From: Rhodoglobus sp.
Lineage (GTDB): Bacteria > Actinomycetota > Actinomycetes > Actinomycetales > Microbacteriaceae
Direction: 5' to 3'
Length of the DNA: 64,000 bases
Assembly: GCA_025463605.1 (NCBI GenBank)
Contig: JAODAV010000006.1
Location: forward strand, 62,001-126,000
This document shows, piece by piece, positions 7,718 to 15,240 of the stretch. Numbering within the stretch: position 1 is the stretch's first letter; every line of letters starts with the position of its first letter. The position numbers and the translations under genes were made by a program. The notes beneath the pieces are model-generated. The model was not told the DNA's origin, made no database searches, and saw only the letters and a program-made list of their open reading frames with translations.

Positions 7718-8371
7718 CTATTCGCTCGGGGACCGCTCTTCGTCAGTGGGGTCGTCGTCGGGCTCACCGTCAGCTGGCTCGTCGTCGGCGGGCTCACCGT
7801 CAGCTGGCTCGTCGTCGGCAAGCTCCTCGAACAGCCCGAGCGGGGGCGTCACCGTGAGGGTTCCGGCCTTGATGTCGACGGATGACACGATCGCCTTCAC
7901 GAAGGGCACGAGAACGTCGCCCGTGCTCGTCGCTACGGTCAGAAGGTCCTGGGCCGGGAAGTGGTCGATCTGCGTGACCGTTCCGACCGTGGTGCCGTCG
8001 CGCAGCACCGTGAGGCCGACGAGCTGGTGATCGAACCAGGCATCCTCTTCATCGGAGGCCTCCGCGAGATCCTGGTCGATCCACAGGATCGCCTTGATGA
8101 GGGACTCGGCCGTCGTACGGTCGGAGACGTTCTTGAAGAATGCGACTGGATGACTGTTGTAGAACTTGAGTTCGTTGAGCTCGAGGGTCTTGCCGTGCCA
8201 GGGCGACGTCGTCGGCACTTGGAGCGAGAACACGGCGCCCGGAACGAAACGTCGCTCCGGGGCATCCGTGTACAGCTCGATCTTGATCGCACCTTTGAGC
8301 CCGTGCGCCTTTGTCAGACGCCCCACGCGCAATTGCGTATGGCTCGGCTGGGGCTTGGAGGGCTGGGCCAC
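7718..8371 (-). CDS. rimM: 16S rRNA processing protein RimM with acidic repeat tail
   Basis: A 217-residue RimM, which binds ribosomal protein S19 and assists maturation of the 30S head. The N-terminal beta-barrel (VGRLTKAHGLKGAIKIELYTD) and the C-terminal PRC-barrel (DHQLVGLTVLRDGTTVGTV...LLTVATSTGDVLVPFV) are intact. Residues about 185-217 form an extra acidic tail of alternating ADDEP/ADGEP units. This tail is encoded by a 30-bp tandem duplication (separate entry). Such tails are not part of the RimM core fold. The gene starts 3 bp after khpA. Confidence 0.95.
   Translation of the reverse strand: MAQPSKPQPSHTQLRVGRLTKAHGLKGAIKIELYTDAPERRFVPGAVFSLQVPTTSPWHGKTLELNELKFYNSHPVAFFKNVSDRTTAESLIKAILWIDQDLAEASDEEDAWFDHQLVGLTVLRDGTTVGTVTQIDHFPAQDLLTVATSTGDVLVPFVKAIVSSVDIKAGTLTVTPPLGLFEELADDEPADGEPADDEPADGEPDDDPTDEERSPSE
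7761..7820 (-). repeat. 30-bp tandem duplication in the rimM 3' end
   Basis: Two copies of a 30-bp unit (7761-7790 and 7791-7820) differ only at the last base. Each encodes the 10-residue block ADDEPADGEP of the RimM acidic tail. The unit keeps the reading frame, so copy-number change would alter tail length without disrupting the protein. Confidence 0.9.
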
Positions 8372-8374
8372 CGT

Positions 8375-8611
8375 CTAGAAGTCGGTGTCGACGACGTCGA
8401 CGCGCACCCGACGGCCATCGGCGAGAGCCGTGACCAGGGTGCGGAGCGCCTTCGCCGTTCGGCCAGCGCGGCCGATCACACGGCCGAGGTCGTCTGGGTG
8501 CACGCGCACTTCGAGAACCTCACCGCGCTGCGAGTTCTTCGCGACGACCTGCACCTGGTCAGGGTGATCGACGATCCCCTTGACCAGGTGTTCGAGAGCG
8601 GGAGCGAGCAA
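8375..8611 (-). CDS. khpA: KH-domain RNA-binding protein KhpA (YlqC-like)
   Basis: A 78-residue single KH-domain RNA-binding protein. The GxxG loop occurs in DDLGRVIGRAGRTAKALRTLV, and the remainder forms the expected alpha/beta KH fold. KhpA partners with KhpB in Gram-positive bacteria and influences small-RNA and cell-division functions. The gene lies 2 bp downstream of rpsP and 3 bp upstream of rimM, the normal place for it. Confidence 0.95.
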   Translation of the reverse strand: MLAPALEHLVKGIVDHPDQVQVVAKNSQRGEVLEVRVHPDDLGRVIGRAGRTAKALRTLVTALADGRRVRVDVVDTDF

Positions 8612-8613
8612 GA

Positions 8614-9261
8614 CTAGGCCTTGTCCGCGTCGGGCTCTTCGGCGGCAGCGTCTGCAGCGGGAGCGTCGTCGGTACCGGCAACGGGAGCCTCGTCCGCGGC
8701 GTCGGGGGCGGGAGCCTCCTCGGCGACGGTGTCGCTCACGGGAGCCTCAGCAGCTTCCGCGGGAGCCTCAGCAGCTTCCGCGGGAACTTCAGCCGCCTCG
8801 GCAGGAGCGGCGGCCTCGGTCGAAGCCGACTCGTCGGCTGCGAGGTCGTCACCGGTCGCGGCGGCCGCGTCGGTGTCGGCGGGAGCTGCCTCCTCCTTGG
8901 GGGCCGGCTTCTCCGACTTGGGCTTGAGCACCGGCTTCTTCTTCTCGTCTGCCTGGAACTCGACCTTGGCGTCTTTAGTCTTGACCGTGCTCTTCGCGTT
9001 CTTGTCGCCCTTGAAGATGCCCCAGTCGCCGGTGAGCTTGAGGATCGCCTCGACCTGCGGGCTCGGCTGGGCGCCGACGCTCAGCCAGTACTGCGCGCGC
9101 TCCGAGTCGACCTCGATGAACGAGGGCTCTTCGGTGGGGTGGTACTTGCCGATCTCCTCGATCGAGCGGCCGTCGCGCTTGGCGCGCGAGTCGGCAACAA
9201 CGATGCGGTAATACGGTGCACGGATCTTGCCCATGCGCTTCAAACGAATCTTTACAGCCAC
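8614..9261 (-). CDS. rpsP: 30S ribosomal protein S16 with long Ala/Glu/Pro-rich tail
   Basis: A 215-residue S16. The core (about 1-90: [31 protein letters not shown]...IGKYHP) is complete, followed by a C-terminal extension of roughly 120 residues made of Lys-rich and then Ala/Glu/Pro/Asp-rich sequence. Part of the tail is a triple 21-bp repeat. Extended S16 proteins are known in actinobacteria, but the tail has no recognised fold and is probably disordered. The start is GTG at 9261, preceded by AGGAG; a longer in-frame ATG upstream lacks homology and a Shine-Dalgarno. First gene of the rpsP-khpA-rimM-trmD operon. Confidence 0.96.
   Translation of the reverse strand: MAVKIRLKRMGKIRAPYYRIVVADSRAKRDGRSIEEIGKYHPTEEPSFIEVDSERAQYWLSVGAQPSPQVEAILKLTGDWGIFKGDKNAKSTVKTKDAKVEFQADEKKKPVLKPKSEKPAPKEEAAPADTDAAAATGDDLAADESASTEAAAPAEAAEVPAEAAEAPAEAAEAPVSDTVAEEAPAPDAADEAPVAGTDDAPAADAAAEEPDADKA
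8740..8802 (-). repeat. three 21-bp repeats in the rpsP tail
   Basis: Two identical 21-bp copies (8740-8760, 8761-8781) are followed by a degenerate third copy (8782-8802). They encode the repeated heptapeptide AEAAEAP (and AEAAEVP) in the disordered S16 extension. The repeats are in frame. Confidence 0.85.
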
Positions 9262-9390
9262 AATTCTCCTGAGATAAATGTTTGGGTGGCGAACCGATAG
9301 CCGTGAGCGTGGGGGCACACTCGGCGAAAAAGCTCTGATGGATTCCTGCCGCGCCTGATTAGAGGGTCGGGGGAGACAGGACTCGACTCG

Positions 9391-10341
9391 CTATTCTGCC
9401 ACGCTTTTGCTCGGAGCCGAAATGGTTTGCGGCGGCACCGGAATCCGAGAGCGCCTGCGGGAGAGCGCGACACCCACGAGGCAGATCGCGCCGCCGACGA
9501 CAGCCAGCGCGGCTGGCACCTCGCCGAACGCGATGAAGCCCATGAGCACCGCGAGCGGCGGCACGATGTATGTGGTGACTCCGAGCTGTCCCGCAGGCAT
9601 GCGCGAGAGCGCATATGCCCAGGTGCTGAACGCGAGCGCGGTGGGAACGGCCCCGAGATACACGACCCCGAGGATGCCGTTGAGGGGCGCATCCTGCAGG
9701 TCACGAACGAGTTCACCGGCGAATGGCAGGCACGCGACGAGGCCGATGACACAGCCCATCCAGGTCACCTGCGCATTGGGCAGCCGCTTGAGCGCGGGCT
9801 TCTGCAGAAGAACTCCCGCCGCGTACGTGAATGCGGCGAGCAGGGCCCAGAGGATGCCAACGCCGTCGCCGAAGCCCCCGCTCGTCGCGAATCCGATGAG
9901 CACGACCCCGAAGAACGCGACGCCCGCGCCGATCGCGAGCCACTTCGGGATTCCCTCGCGCAGGAACAGGCCGGCACCGAGTGCGATGAGGATGGGGCCG
10001 ATGTTCACGATCATCGCCGTCGTGCCCGCGTCGATCGTGTGCTCCGCGATGTTGAGGGCGACGTTGTAGCCACCGAACCACAGCACGCCGAACCCGAGGA
10101 TCTGCACCCACTCCCGGCGATTGGGCGTCACCCACTTCTTGCGACCGACCGCGAAGACGATTGCGAGCAGCACCGTACCGATGGCAAGGCGCCCGAGCGC
10201 GAGGGCGCCGCCCGAGAAGTAGGGGCCGGTGCCGCGGATGACGATGAACGCGCTCGCCCATGCCACGATCGTGACCACGATCGCGACGATGACGAGCGGT
10301 GTCACGACGGATTGCGGGCGTGCAGTAGTGGTGGTGGTCAC
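9391..10341 (-). CDS. EamA/DMT-superfamily transporter
   Basis: A 316-residue inner-membrane protein with ten predicted transmembrane helices arranged as two EamA repeats. The first is AWASAFIVIRGTGPYFSGGALALGRLAIG and the second opens around LLAAFTYAAGVLLQKPALKR. Members export metabolites such as amino acids or purines, but the substrate cannot be read from sequence. It starts with GTG at 10341 and stands alone between rpsP and an LLM oxidoreductase gene. A second EamA gene is found at 14 kb. Confidence 0.85.
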   Translation of the reverse strand: MTTTTTARPQSVVTPLVIVAIVVTIVAWASAFIVIRGTGPYFSGGALALGRLAIGTVLLAIVFAVGRKKWVTPNRREWVQILGFGVLWFGGYNVALNIAEHTIDAGTTAMIVNIGPILIALGAGLFLREGIPKWLAIGAGVAFFGVVLIGFATSGGFGDGVGILWALLAAFTYAAGVLLQKPALKRLPNAQVTWMGCVIGLVACLPFAGELVRDLQDAPLNGILGVVYLGAVPTALAFSTWAYALSRMPAGQLGVTTYIVPPLAVLMGFIAFGEVPAALAVVGGAICLVGVALSRRRSRIPVPPQTISAPSKSVAE

Positions 10342-10441
10342 GGACTCAGGCTAGTGATCACCGCCGACGGCGTGACCCTCGCGGGAGCGCCGTGTCCGTA
10401 ACCCGCCGAACTGTGGCAGGAGTGGTGACCCGGACCGTCTC

Positions 10442-11221
10442 TCAGCCGTTGGCGCGATCGCGCCAGGCCAGCCATCTCTTCACCTTCTCGAGGTCGTACT
10501 GGGGTCCCGTGAGACCGAGGGTGAAGAGCGTGACGCCGGCCTCGACCATGGCGTCGGCATCCGCCTCGTGGCGGCCGCGCAATTCATTCGAGATCTCGAT
10601 CTCGCTCGTGTCGCGACCGACGGCCGCGCCGTGCTCCGCGAGGATGCCGAGCTTGCGAGGCAGCTCGTCGACGGAAGTGAAGCTGTGCCAGATGTCGGCG
10701 TGCCGCGCCACGATCCTGAGCGTCTTCTTCTCCCCGCCGCCACCGATGAGCACGGGTATCCTGCGCGTCGGCGGCGGGTTGAGCTTCGCCCAGCGCTGCT
10801 CGATGCGGGGCATGGCCTCGGCGAGAGCATCCAGTCGCTGACCGGCAGTGCCGAACTCGTAGCCGTACTCGTCGTAGTCCTTCTCGAACCAGCCGGAACC
10901 GGTGCCGAATATGAAACGCCCGCCGCTGATGTGGTCGAGGGTGCGGGCCATGTCGGCCTGCAGGTCGGGGTTGCGATAGCTGTTGCAGTTGACGAGGCAG
11001 CCGAACTCGACGCGGCTCGTGAGCTCGGCCCAGGAGCCGAGTTCAGTCCACGACTCGAAGTGCAGGCCATCGCGATCGCCGCTGAGGGGGAAGAAGTGGT
11101 CCCAGTTGAAGAGGATGTCGACGCCGAGCTGCTCGAGCTCGCGCACCGTGTCGCGGATGGTGGAGTAGGTGGCGTGCTGGGGCTCAACCTGGACCCCGAG
11201 GCGGATGGGACGCAATGGCAT
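10442..11221 (-). CDS. LLM-class F420/FMN-dependent oxidoreductase
   Basis: A 259-residue luciferase-like monooxygenase-fold protein (TIM barrel). Typical segments are RLGVQVEPQHATYSTIRDTVRELEQLG, the active-site-region NWDHFFPLSGD, LDHISGGRFIFGTGSGWFEKDY, and IPVLIGGGGEKKTLRIVARHADIWH. The ISGGRFIFGTGSGW pattern is common to F420-dependent members such as TIGR03560-type proteins. Hydride transfer from F420H2 is therefore likely, but FMN cannot be excluded and the substrate is unknown. It stands alone between the EamA gene and ffh. Confidence 0.8.
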   Translation of the reverse strand: MPLRPIRLGVQVEPQHATYSTIRDTVRELEQLGVDILFNWDHFFPLSGDRDGLHFESWTELGSWAELTSRVEFGCLVNCNSYRNPDLQADMARTLDHISGGRFIFGTGSGWFEKDYDEYGYEFGTAGQRLDALAEAMPRIEQRWAKLNPPPTRRIPVLIGGGGEKKTLRIVARHADIWHSFTSVDELPRKLGILAEHGAAVGRDTSEIEISNELRGRHEADADAMVEAGVTLFTLGLTGPQYDLEKVKRWLAWRDRANG

Positions 11222-11270
11222 CCACCAAGACTATGGCGGCGGGCCGGGGTCGCTCGCCCTCCGCAGCGAG

Positions 11271-11305
11271 CATTGGCAGACGGCGAGCATTTGGCAGACG
11301 GCGAG
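11271..11305. repeat. 17/18-bp tandem duplication downstream of ffh
   Basis: CATTGGCAGACGGCGAG (11271-11287) is repeated at 11288-11305 with one inserted T. It lies in the 123-bp gap between ffh and the LLM gene. No coding role is seen; probably a recent slip-strand duplication. Confidence 0.7.
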
Positions 11306-11344
11306 CGGGCAGGCGGTCGACCGGGAGCGAAGGACGGGAGGCGG

Positions 11345-12895
11345 CTACCGGCCGAGGAACTTCTGCAGCGACGCGAGTTCTTCTTCGCTGGGACCGCCCG
11401 GCTTGGATCCCAGGCCGAAACCCGAGCCGCCCGCCGCCGGCTTGGCCGAGACCCCCGCCGCGAGCGCCGCATTCTCCGCCGCACGCTTGGCCGGGTTTCC
11501 CGACTTCGAGCCCTTCTTCTTGGGCTGCTGCTTGGCTCCGCCGAACTTCTGGCCGGGGATGGGCCCCATGCCCGGAATCTGCGGTACCCCGCCCTTCGCC
11601 ACGGTCTTCATCATCTTCGCGGCTTGCTCGAAGCGATTGACGAGCGCGTTCACTTCGGTCACGGTCGTTCCGGAGCCCCTCGCGATGCGCACGCGGCGCG
11701 ACCCGTTGAGCACCTTGGGCACGCGGCGCTCCTGCAGCGTCATCGACTGGATGATGGCCTCCGTGCGCGTGATCTCCGACTCATCGAAGTTGTCGAGCTG
11801 CTCGCGCATGCCCTTCGCACCGGGGAGCATCCCGAGCATGTTCTTGATGGAGCCCATGTTCTTGAGCTGCTGCATCTGGCCGAGGAAGTCTTCGAGCGTG
11901 AATGTGTCGGTCGCGAACTTCTCGGCGACCTTGCGCGACTCCTCCTCGTCGAAGGTCTTCTGCGCCTGCTCGATGAGGGTGAGGATGTCACCGAGGTCGA
12001 GGATGCGGCTCGCCATGCGGTCGGGATAGAACGGCTCGAAGTCGTCGAGTCCCTCCCCCGTCGACGCGAACAGGATCGGTCGACCGGTCACCGACGCCAC
12101 GGACAGGGCCGCGCCACCGCGCGCGTCGCCGTCGAGCTTCGACAGCACAACGCCCGTGAAATCGACGCCCTCCTGGAAGACGCGCGCCGTCGTGACGGCG
12201 TCTTGTCCGATCATCGCGTCGATGACGAAGAGCACTTCGTCGGGATCGATCGCCTTGCGGATGTTGGCGGCCTGCTTCATCAGTTCGGCATCGACGCCGA
12301 GCCGACCCGCGGTATCGACGATGACGACGTCGTACTGCTTCTGCTTAGCGAACTTGAGCGCCTCTTTCGCGACCTTCACCGGGTCGCCCTTGCCGTTGCC
12401 GGGCTCCGGCGCGAAGACCGGCACTCCCGCCTGCTCGCCCACGACCTGCAACTGGGTGACGGCGTTGGGGCGCTGGAGGTCGGCGGCGACGAGCAGTGGA
12501 GTGTGGTTGTCGGCCGCGAGCCACTTCGCGAGCTTGCCCGCGAGTGTGGTCTTACCCGCGCCCTGCAGACCGGCGAGCATGATGACGGTCGGCGCAACCT
12601 TGGCGAACTGGATGCGGCGCGCCTCGCCGCCGAGGATCGTCACGAGCTCGTCGTTGACGATCTGCACCACCTGCTGGGCGGGGTTGAGCGCCTTGGACAC
12701 CTCGTCGCCGAGTGCGCGCTCGCGCACCCGTCCGGTGAACTCCTTGACGACCTCGAGGGCGACGTCGGCATCGAGCAGGGCGCGACGGATCTCACGGACG
12801 GTGCCGTCGACATCCGCGGGGCTCAGTTTGCCCTTGCCGCGCAGGTTCTTGAACGTCTCGGCGAGGCGATCCGTCAGGTTTCCGAAAATGGCCAT
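11345..12895 (-). CDS. ffh: signal recognition particle protein Ffh (SRP54)
   Basis: A 516-residue SRP GTPase that, with 4.5S RNA, delivers nascent membrane proteins to FtsY and the Sec translocon. The N-domain four-helix bundle is at about 1-85, and the G-domain has P-loop GLQGAGKT at 109-116. DTAGRLG follows near 194 and TKLDGDARGGAAL after it. The Met-rich M-domain includes MQQLKNMGSIKNMLGMLPG and the RNA-binding RRVRIARGSGTTVTEVN. The C-terminus ends in a Lys/Gly-rich extension. It is monocistronic here: ftsY, usually adjacent, is 15 kb away because of an inserted catabolic block. Confidence 0.98.
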   Translation of the reverse strand: MAIFGNLTDRLAETFKNLRGKGKLSPADVDGTVREIRRALLDADVALEVVKEFTGRVRERALGDEVSKALNPAQQVVQIVNDELVTILGGEARRIQFAKVAPTVIMLAGLQGAGKTTLAGKLAKWLAADNHTPLLVAADLQRPNAVTQLQVVGEQAGVPVFAPEPGNGKGDPVKVAKEALKFAKQKQYDVVIVDTAGRLGVDAELMKQAANIRKAIDPDEVLFVIDAMIGQDAVTTARVFQEGVDFTGVVLSKLDGDARGGAALSVASVTGRPILFASTGEGLDDFEPFYPDRMASRILDLGDILTLIEQAQKTFDEEESRKVAEKFATDTFTLEDFLGQMQQLKNMGSIKNMLGMLPGAKGMREQLDNFDESEITRTEAIIQSMTLQERRVPKVLNGSRRVRIARGSGTTVTEVNALVNRFEQAAKMMKTVAKGGVPQIPGMGPIPGQKFGGAKQQPKKKGSKSGNPAKRAAENAALAAGVSAKPAAGGSGFGLGSKPGGPSEEELASLQKFLGR

Positions 12896-12925
12896 GGTCG
12901 GGCCAGTTTAACCGGCTGGCAATCG

Positions 12926-12942
12926 CGATTAGTCACTAATCG
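12926..12942. promoter_or_regulatory. operator-like palindrome between ffh and the carbonic-anhydrase-like gene
   Basis: CGATTAG-TCA-CTAATCG is a perfect 7-bp inverted repeat with a 3-bp spacer. It sits in the 67-bp divergent intergenic region, 30 bp from the ffh start and 20 bp from the ATG of the plus-strand gene. The placement fits a repressor or activator site for one or both promoters. The binding protein is unknown. Confidence 0.45.
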
Positions 12943-12962
12943 GCCCGCAGTAGCCTGTGAAC

Positions 12963-13484
12963 ATGGCGCTACTCGTACCCTTCGCAGGCAACTCCCCCGT
13001 CATCTCCGCGTCCGCGTGGGTCGCACCCAATGCGACTCTCGTCGGTCGCGTCACCCTCGGCGAGCGCGCGAGTGTGTTCTACAGCTCGGTGCTGCGGGCC
13101 GACGTCGACGCGATCACGATCGGCGACGGAAGCAACCTGCAGGACAACGTCACCGTGCACTGCGACGCCGGCAAGCCCACGTCGATCGGCTCGGGCGTGA
13201 GCGTGGGGCACAGCGCGATACTGCACGGATGCACCGTCGAAGACGACTGCCTCATCGGAATGGGTGCCACAGTGCTCAACCACGCCGTCATCGGCGCCGG
13301 GTCGCTCGTCGCGGCCGGAACCGTCGTGCTCGAGGGCACCATCGTGCCTCCCGGATCACTCGTCGCCGGTGTGCCCGGCAAGGTGCGGCGCGAGCTCACG
13401 GATGAGGAGCGGGCGGGCATCCGGTCGAATGCGCAGCACTACCTCGTGATCAGTGACGGCCATCGCGAGGCGTGCGCCGACTGA
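12963..13484 (+). CDS. gamma-carbonic-anhydrase-like left-handed beta-helix protein
   Basis: A 173-residue hexapeptide-repeat protein of the gamma carbonic anhydrase/YrdA/PaaY family. Its left-handed beta-helix turns are visible as repeated [LIV]-G-x4 motifs. The three zinc-ligand His positions appear conserved: H66 in DNVTVHCD, and H83 and H88 in VGHSAILHGC. Members often have weak or no CO2 hydration activity, so the biochemical role is uncertain. Translation may begin at ATG 12963 or at GTG 12957 (two codons longer). No Shine-Dalgarno is present and TAGCCT lies just upstream, so the mRNA may be leaderless. Confidence 0.88.
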   Translation: MALLVPFAGNSPVISASAWVAPNATLVGRVTLGERASVFYSSVLRADVDAITIGDGSNLQDNVTVHCDAGKPTSIGSGVSVGHSAILHGCTVEDDCLIGMGATVLNHAVIGAGSLVAAGTVVLEGTIVPPGSLVAGVPGKVRRELTDEERAGIRSNAQHYLVISDGHREACAD

Positions 13485-13508
13485 GCGCTCAGCTCGCGGG
13501 TTGCCTGC

Positions 13509-13573
13509 GAGTTGCGAGTTGCACACCTTCCCAGCCGTTTCCGGCCGCTCGGAAGGTGCGGAACTCCCAACTC
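13509..13573. repeat. long imperfect inverted repeat in convergent intergenic region
   Basis: Arms 13509-13531 and 13551-13573 are complementary over about 20 of 23 positions (GAGTTGCGAGTTG... against ...CCAACTC), with a 19-nt loop. They lie between two converging genes. This could be a bidirectional terminator or a REP/MITE-like element; no T-run flanks it. Confidence 0.6.
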
Positions 13574-13600
13574 GGCGCTTGGCGGGCGTGGGGGTGGGGT

Positions 13601-13927
13601 TCAGCGGGTGGGTGCGGGGAGGTTGGCACCGATCGCGAGGGCGATCACGACGCCGATCGGGATGAGACCGATCACGATCGTGATGGCGCTCAGGATGCGC
13701 GACCGCTTGCGCACGAAATTGACGATTGCGAAGACGATCGACGCGATCACGATGATGAGCGCCAGGAGGAACACCACCTGCCACAGGATCGAGCCGGAGC
13801 CCGAGCCATCGAGGGCCGCCGAGATGCCCTCGGTGAACGCGTAGAACATCACGAGAACGCCGACAAGGGCAGCGAGAAGCGTGATGAGACCGCGCAACGG
13901 GCTCGTGGATGACGACGGCATGCCCAT
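13601..13927 (-). CDS. small multi-pass membrane protein
   Basis: A 108-residue hypothetical membrane protein with three predicted transmembrane segments: LITLLAALVGVLVMFYAF, WQVVFLLALIIVIASIVFAI and ILSAITIVIGLIPIGVVIAL. A basic loop RKRSR separates the second and third. The start MGMPSSSTS has AGGAG upstream, which decided it over a longer frame. No function can be assigned. It may be transcribed together with the DMT transporter 123 bp upstream, at the tail of the long catabolic operon. Confidence 0.7.
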   Translation of the reverse strand: MGMPSSSTSPLRGLITLLAALVGVLVMFYAFTEGISAALDGSGSGSILWQVVFLLALIIVIASIVFAIVNFVRKRSRILSAITIVIGLIPIGVVIALAIGANLPAPTR

Positions 13928-14050
13928 GTGACTCCTGGGGTGAGCGAAGTGTGAAGACCTTTCGCAACCGTAGCGGTCGTTCAGTGTTCTTGTCAGCACC
14001 GCTCTTGCCGGCGCCGCACAGCAGTTGGCCCGGCACCGCACTAGGCCCGG

Positions 14051-15016
14051 TCAGAACCCCGTGGGCGGTGGAGGCTCGCGTTTGCGACGCGCGGCTTCCC
14101 TCACCGCCGCCGTGCCGAAGAGGAGGACTCCGCCGAGGATGACCACGACCGACAACCACCCGCTCGGCGACATGACTTCGCCGAGTATCCCGACACCGAG
14201 CATCACACCGACGATCGGCTGGAGGTAGGTGTTGATCGATGTCGCCGTCGAGCCCCAGGTCTGGATGAGGAGCGAGAAGATCATGTAGGCCAGGGCCGAG
14301 CCGAGCACACCCAGTTCGAGCACCGCGAGCACCGCCAGAGAGCTGGGCGCCGCCGCGGGGAAGGGCTCGGTCGCCAGCACCGCGGGTGCAAGGAAGATGA
14401 GGGCGGCCGCCATCTGGAGGAAAGCAAGCGTGATGGGCGGCACGACCCGCAGGAAGCGCCGCGTGTACACGTTACCGGCGGCGAACAGGCACGCGCACAG
14501 AACGGCCACGAGCGGCCAGAACCAGCCGTCCGTTCCGAGGGAGTCCTGACCTGCGTAGAGGGAGGCCACCCCTACGAACGAGACGACGATGCCCACGAGG
14601 GCCACCGGGGAGAACCGACCGCCCGCTCCCGTCGCCGCCACCATCACGTACACGAAGATGGGCGTCGTGCTCACGAGGATTGTCGCGAGTGACGAGTTGA
14701 GGTGCTGTTGGGCGAGGGTGATGAGCAGGAAGGGCGCCGCGATGCTGATCGCACCCAGCAGCAGGGCGTGAAGGTAGACGCGGCCCGGGGCCGGCAGCCG
14801 CGCGCGCAGGGCGACGAGCACCACGCCGAGCACGAGCGTGCCGATGCAGACGCGCAGGAGAGCGATCAGACCTGGGCCGAACGAGTCGAGTGCGATTGCG
14901 GTGAAGAAGAAGCTCGATCCCCACACGCTCGTCAGTACGACGAACAGCATGACGAGCAGCGGTCCGGGCACGCGTCCCGGCGTATCCCCGGCCCGGTCAG
15001 CTCCCGGACGTCTCAC
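14051..15016 (-). CDS. EamA/DMT-superfamily exporter
   Basis: A membrane protein of about 321 residues with ten transmembrane helices and two EamA domains (SVWGSSFFFTAIALDSFGPGLIALLR; VAVLCACLFAAGNVYTRRFLR). I chose GTG at 15016 because CAGGAA lies just upstream; a TTG at 15034 is possible. Either start overlaps the 3' end of the tautomerase gene, so it is co-transcribed with the catabolic operon. Within that operon it may export a toxic intermediate, but no substrate is shown by sequence. Confidence 0.82.
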   Translation of the reverse strand: MRRPGADRAGDTPGRVPGPLLVMLFVVLTSVWGSSFFFTAIALDSFGPGLIALLRVCIGTLVLGVVLVALRARLPAPGRVYLHALLLGAISIAAPFLLITLAQQHLNSSLATILVSTTPIFVYVMVAATGAGGRFSPVALVGIVVSFVGVASLYAGQDSLGTDGWFWPLVAVLCACLFAAGNVYTRRFLRVVPPITLAFLQMAAALIFLAPAVLATEPFPAAAPSSLAVLAVLELGVLGSALAYMIFSLLIQTWGSTATSINTYLQPIVGVMLGVGILGEVMSPSGWLSVVVILGGVLLFGTAAVREAARRKREPPPPTGF

Positions 15017-15209
15017 GATTCCTGCGGTCGGCAACGCTCTCGCCCCCGAATCCCCAGTTCTCCGTAGGGATCTCGTCGATGACGACGTGGCAGCTCTGCG
15101 GGGTCTTGCCCAGCACGCGAACGAGTACGTCCGTGATCGCCGCGATCACCTGGCTCTTCTGCTGCGCGGACACTCCGTCGTCTAGAATCCGCACGTTGAC
15201 GTAGGGCAT
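14997..15209 (-). CDS. 4-oxalocrotonate tautomerase-like protein
   Basis: A 70-residue member of the 4-oxalocrotonate tautomerase family. These enzymes use the N-terminal Pro, exposed after Met removal, as catalytic base for keto-enol isomerisation. Here the sequence begins MPYVNVRILDDGVSAQQKSQVI, giving Pro1 in place. Arg11-type residues of canonical 4-OT are less clear. The start was set at that Met, not four codons upstream, for this reason. It is 31 bp downstream of the flavin reductase gene and overlaps the EamA gene, so it belongs to the ring/heterocycle-degradation-like operon, where such tautomerases handle ring-cleavage products. Confidence 0.8.
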   Translation of the reverse strand: MPYVNVRILDDGVSAQQKSQVIAAITDVLVRVLGKTPQSCHVVIDEIPTENWGFGGESVADRRNRETSGS

Positions 15210-15240
15210 GATTCGCTCCAATTCGCTCGGGGTCGTGGAA

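Noticed and set aside
10568..13405. 945-codon plus-strand open frame
   Set aside because: It runs antisense through the LLM gene and ffh and has the composition of a shadow frame; ffh on the minus strand is unmistakable.
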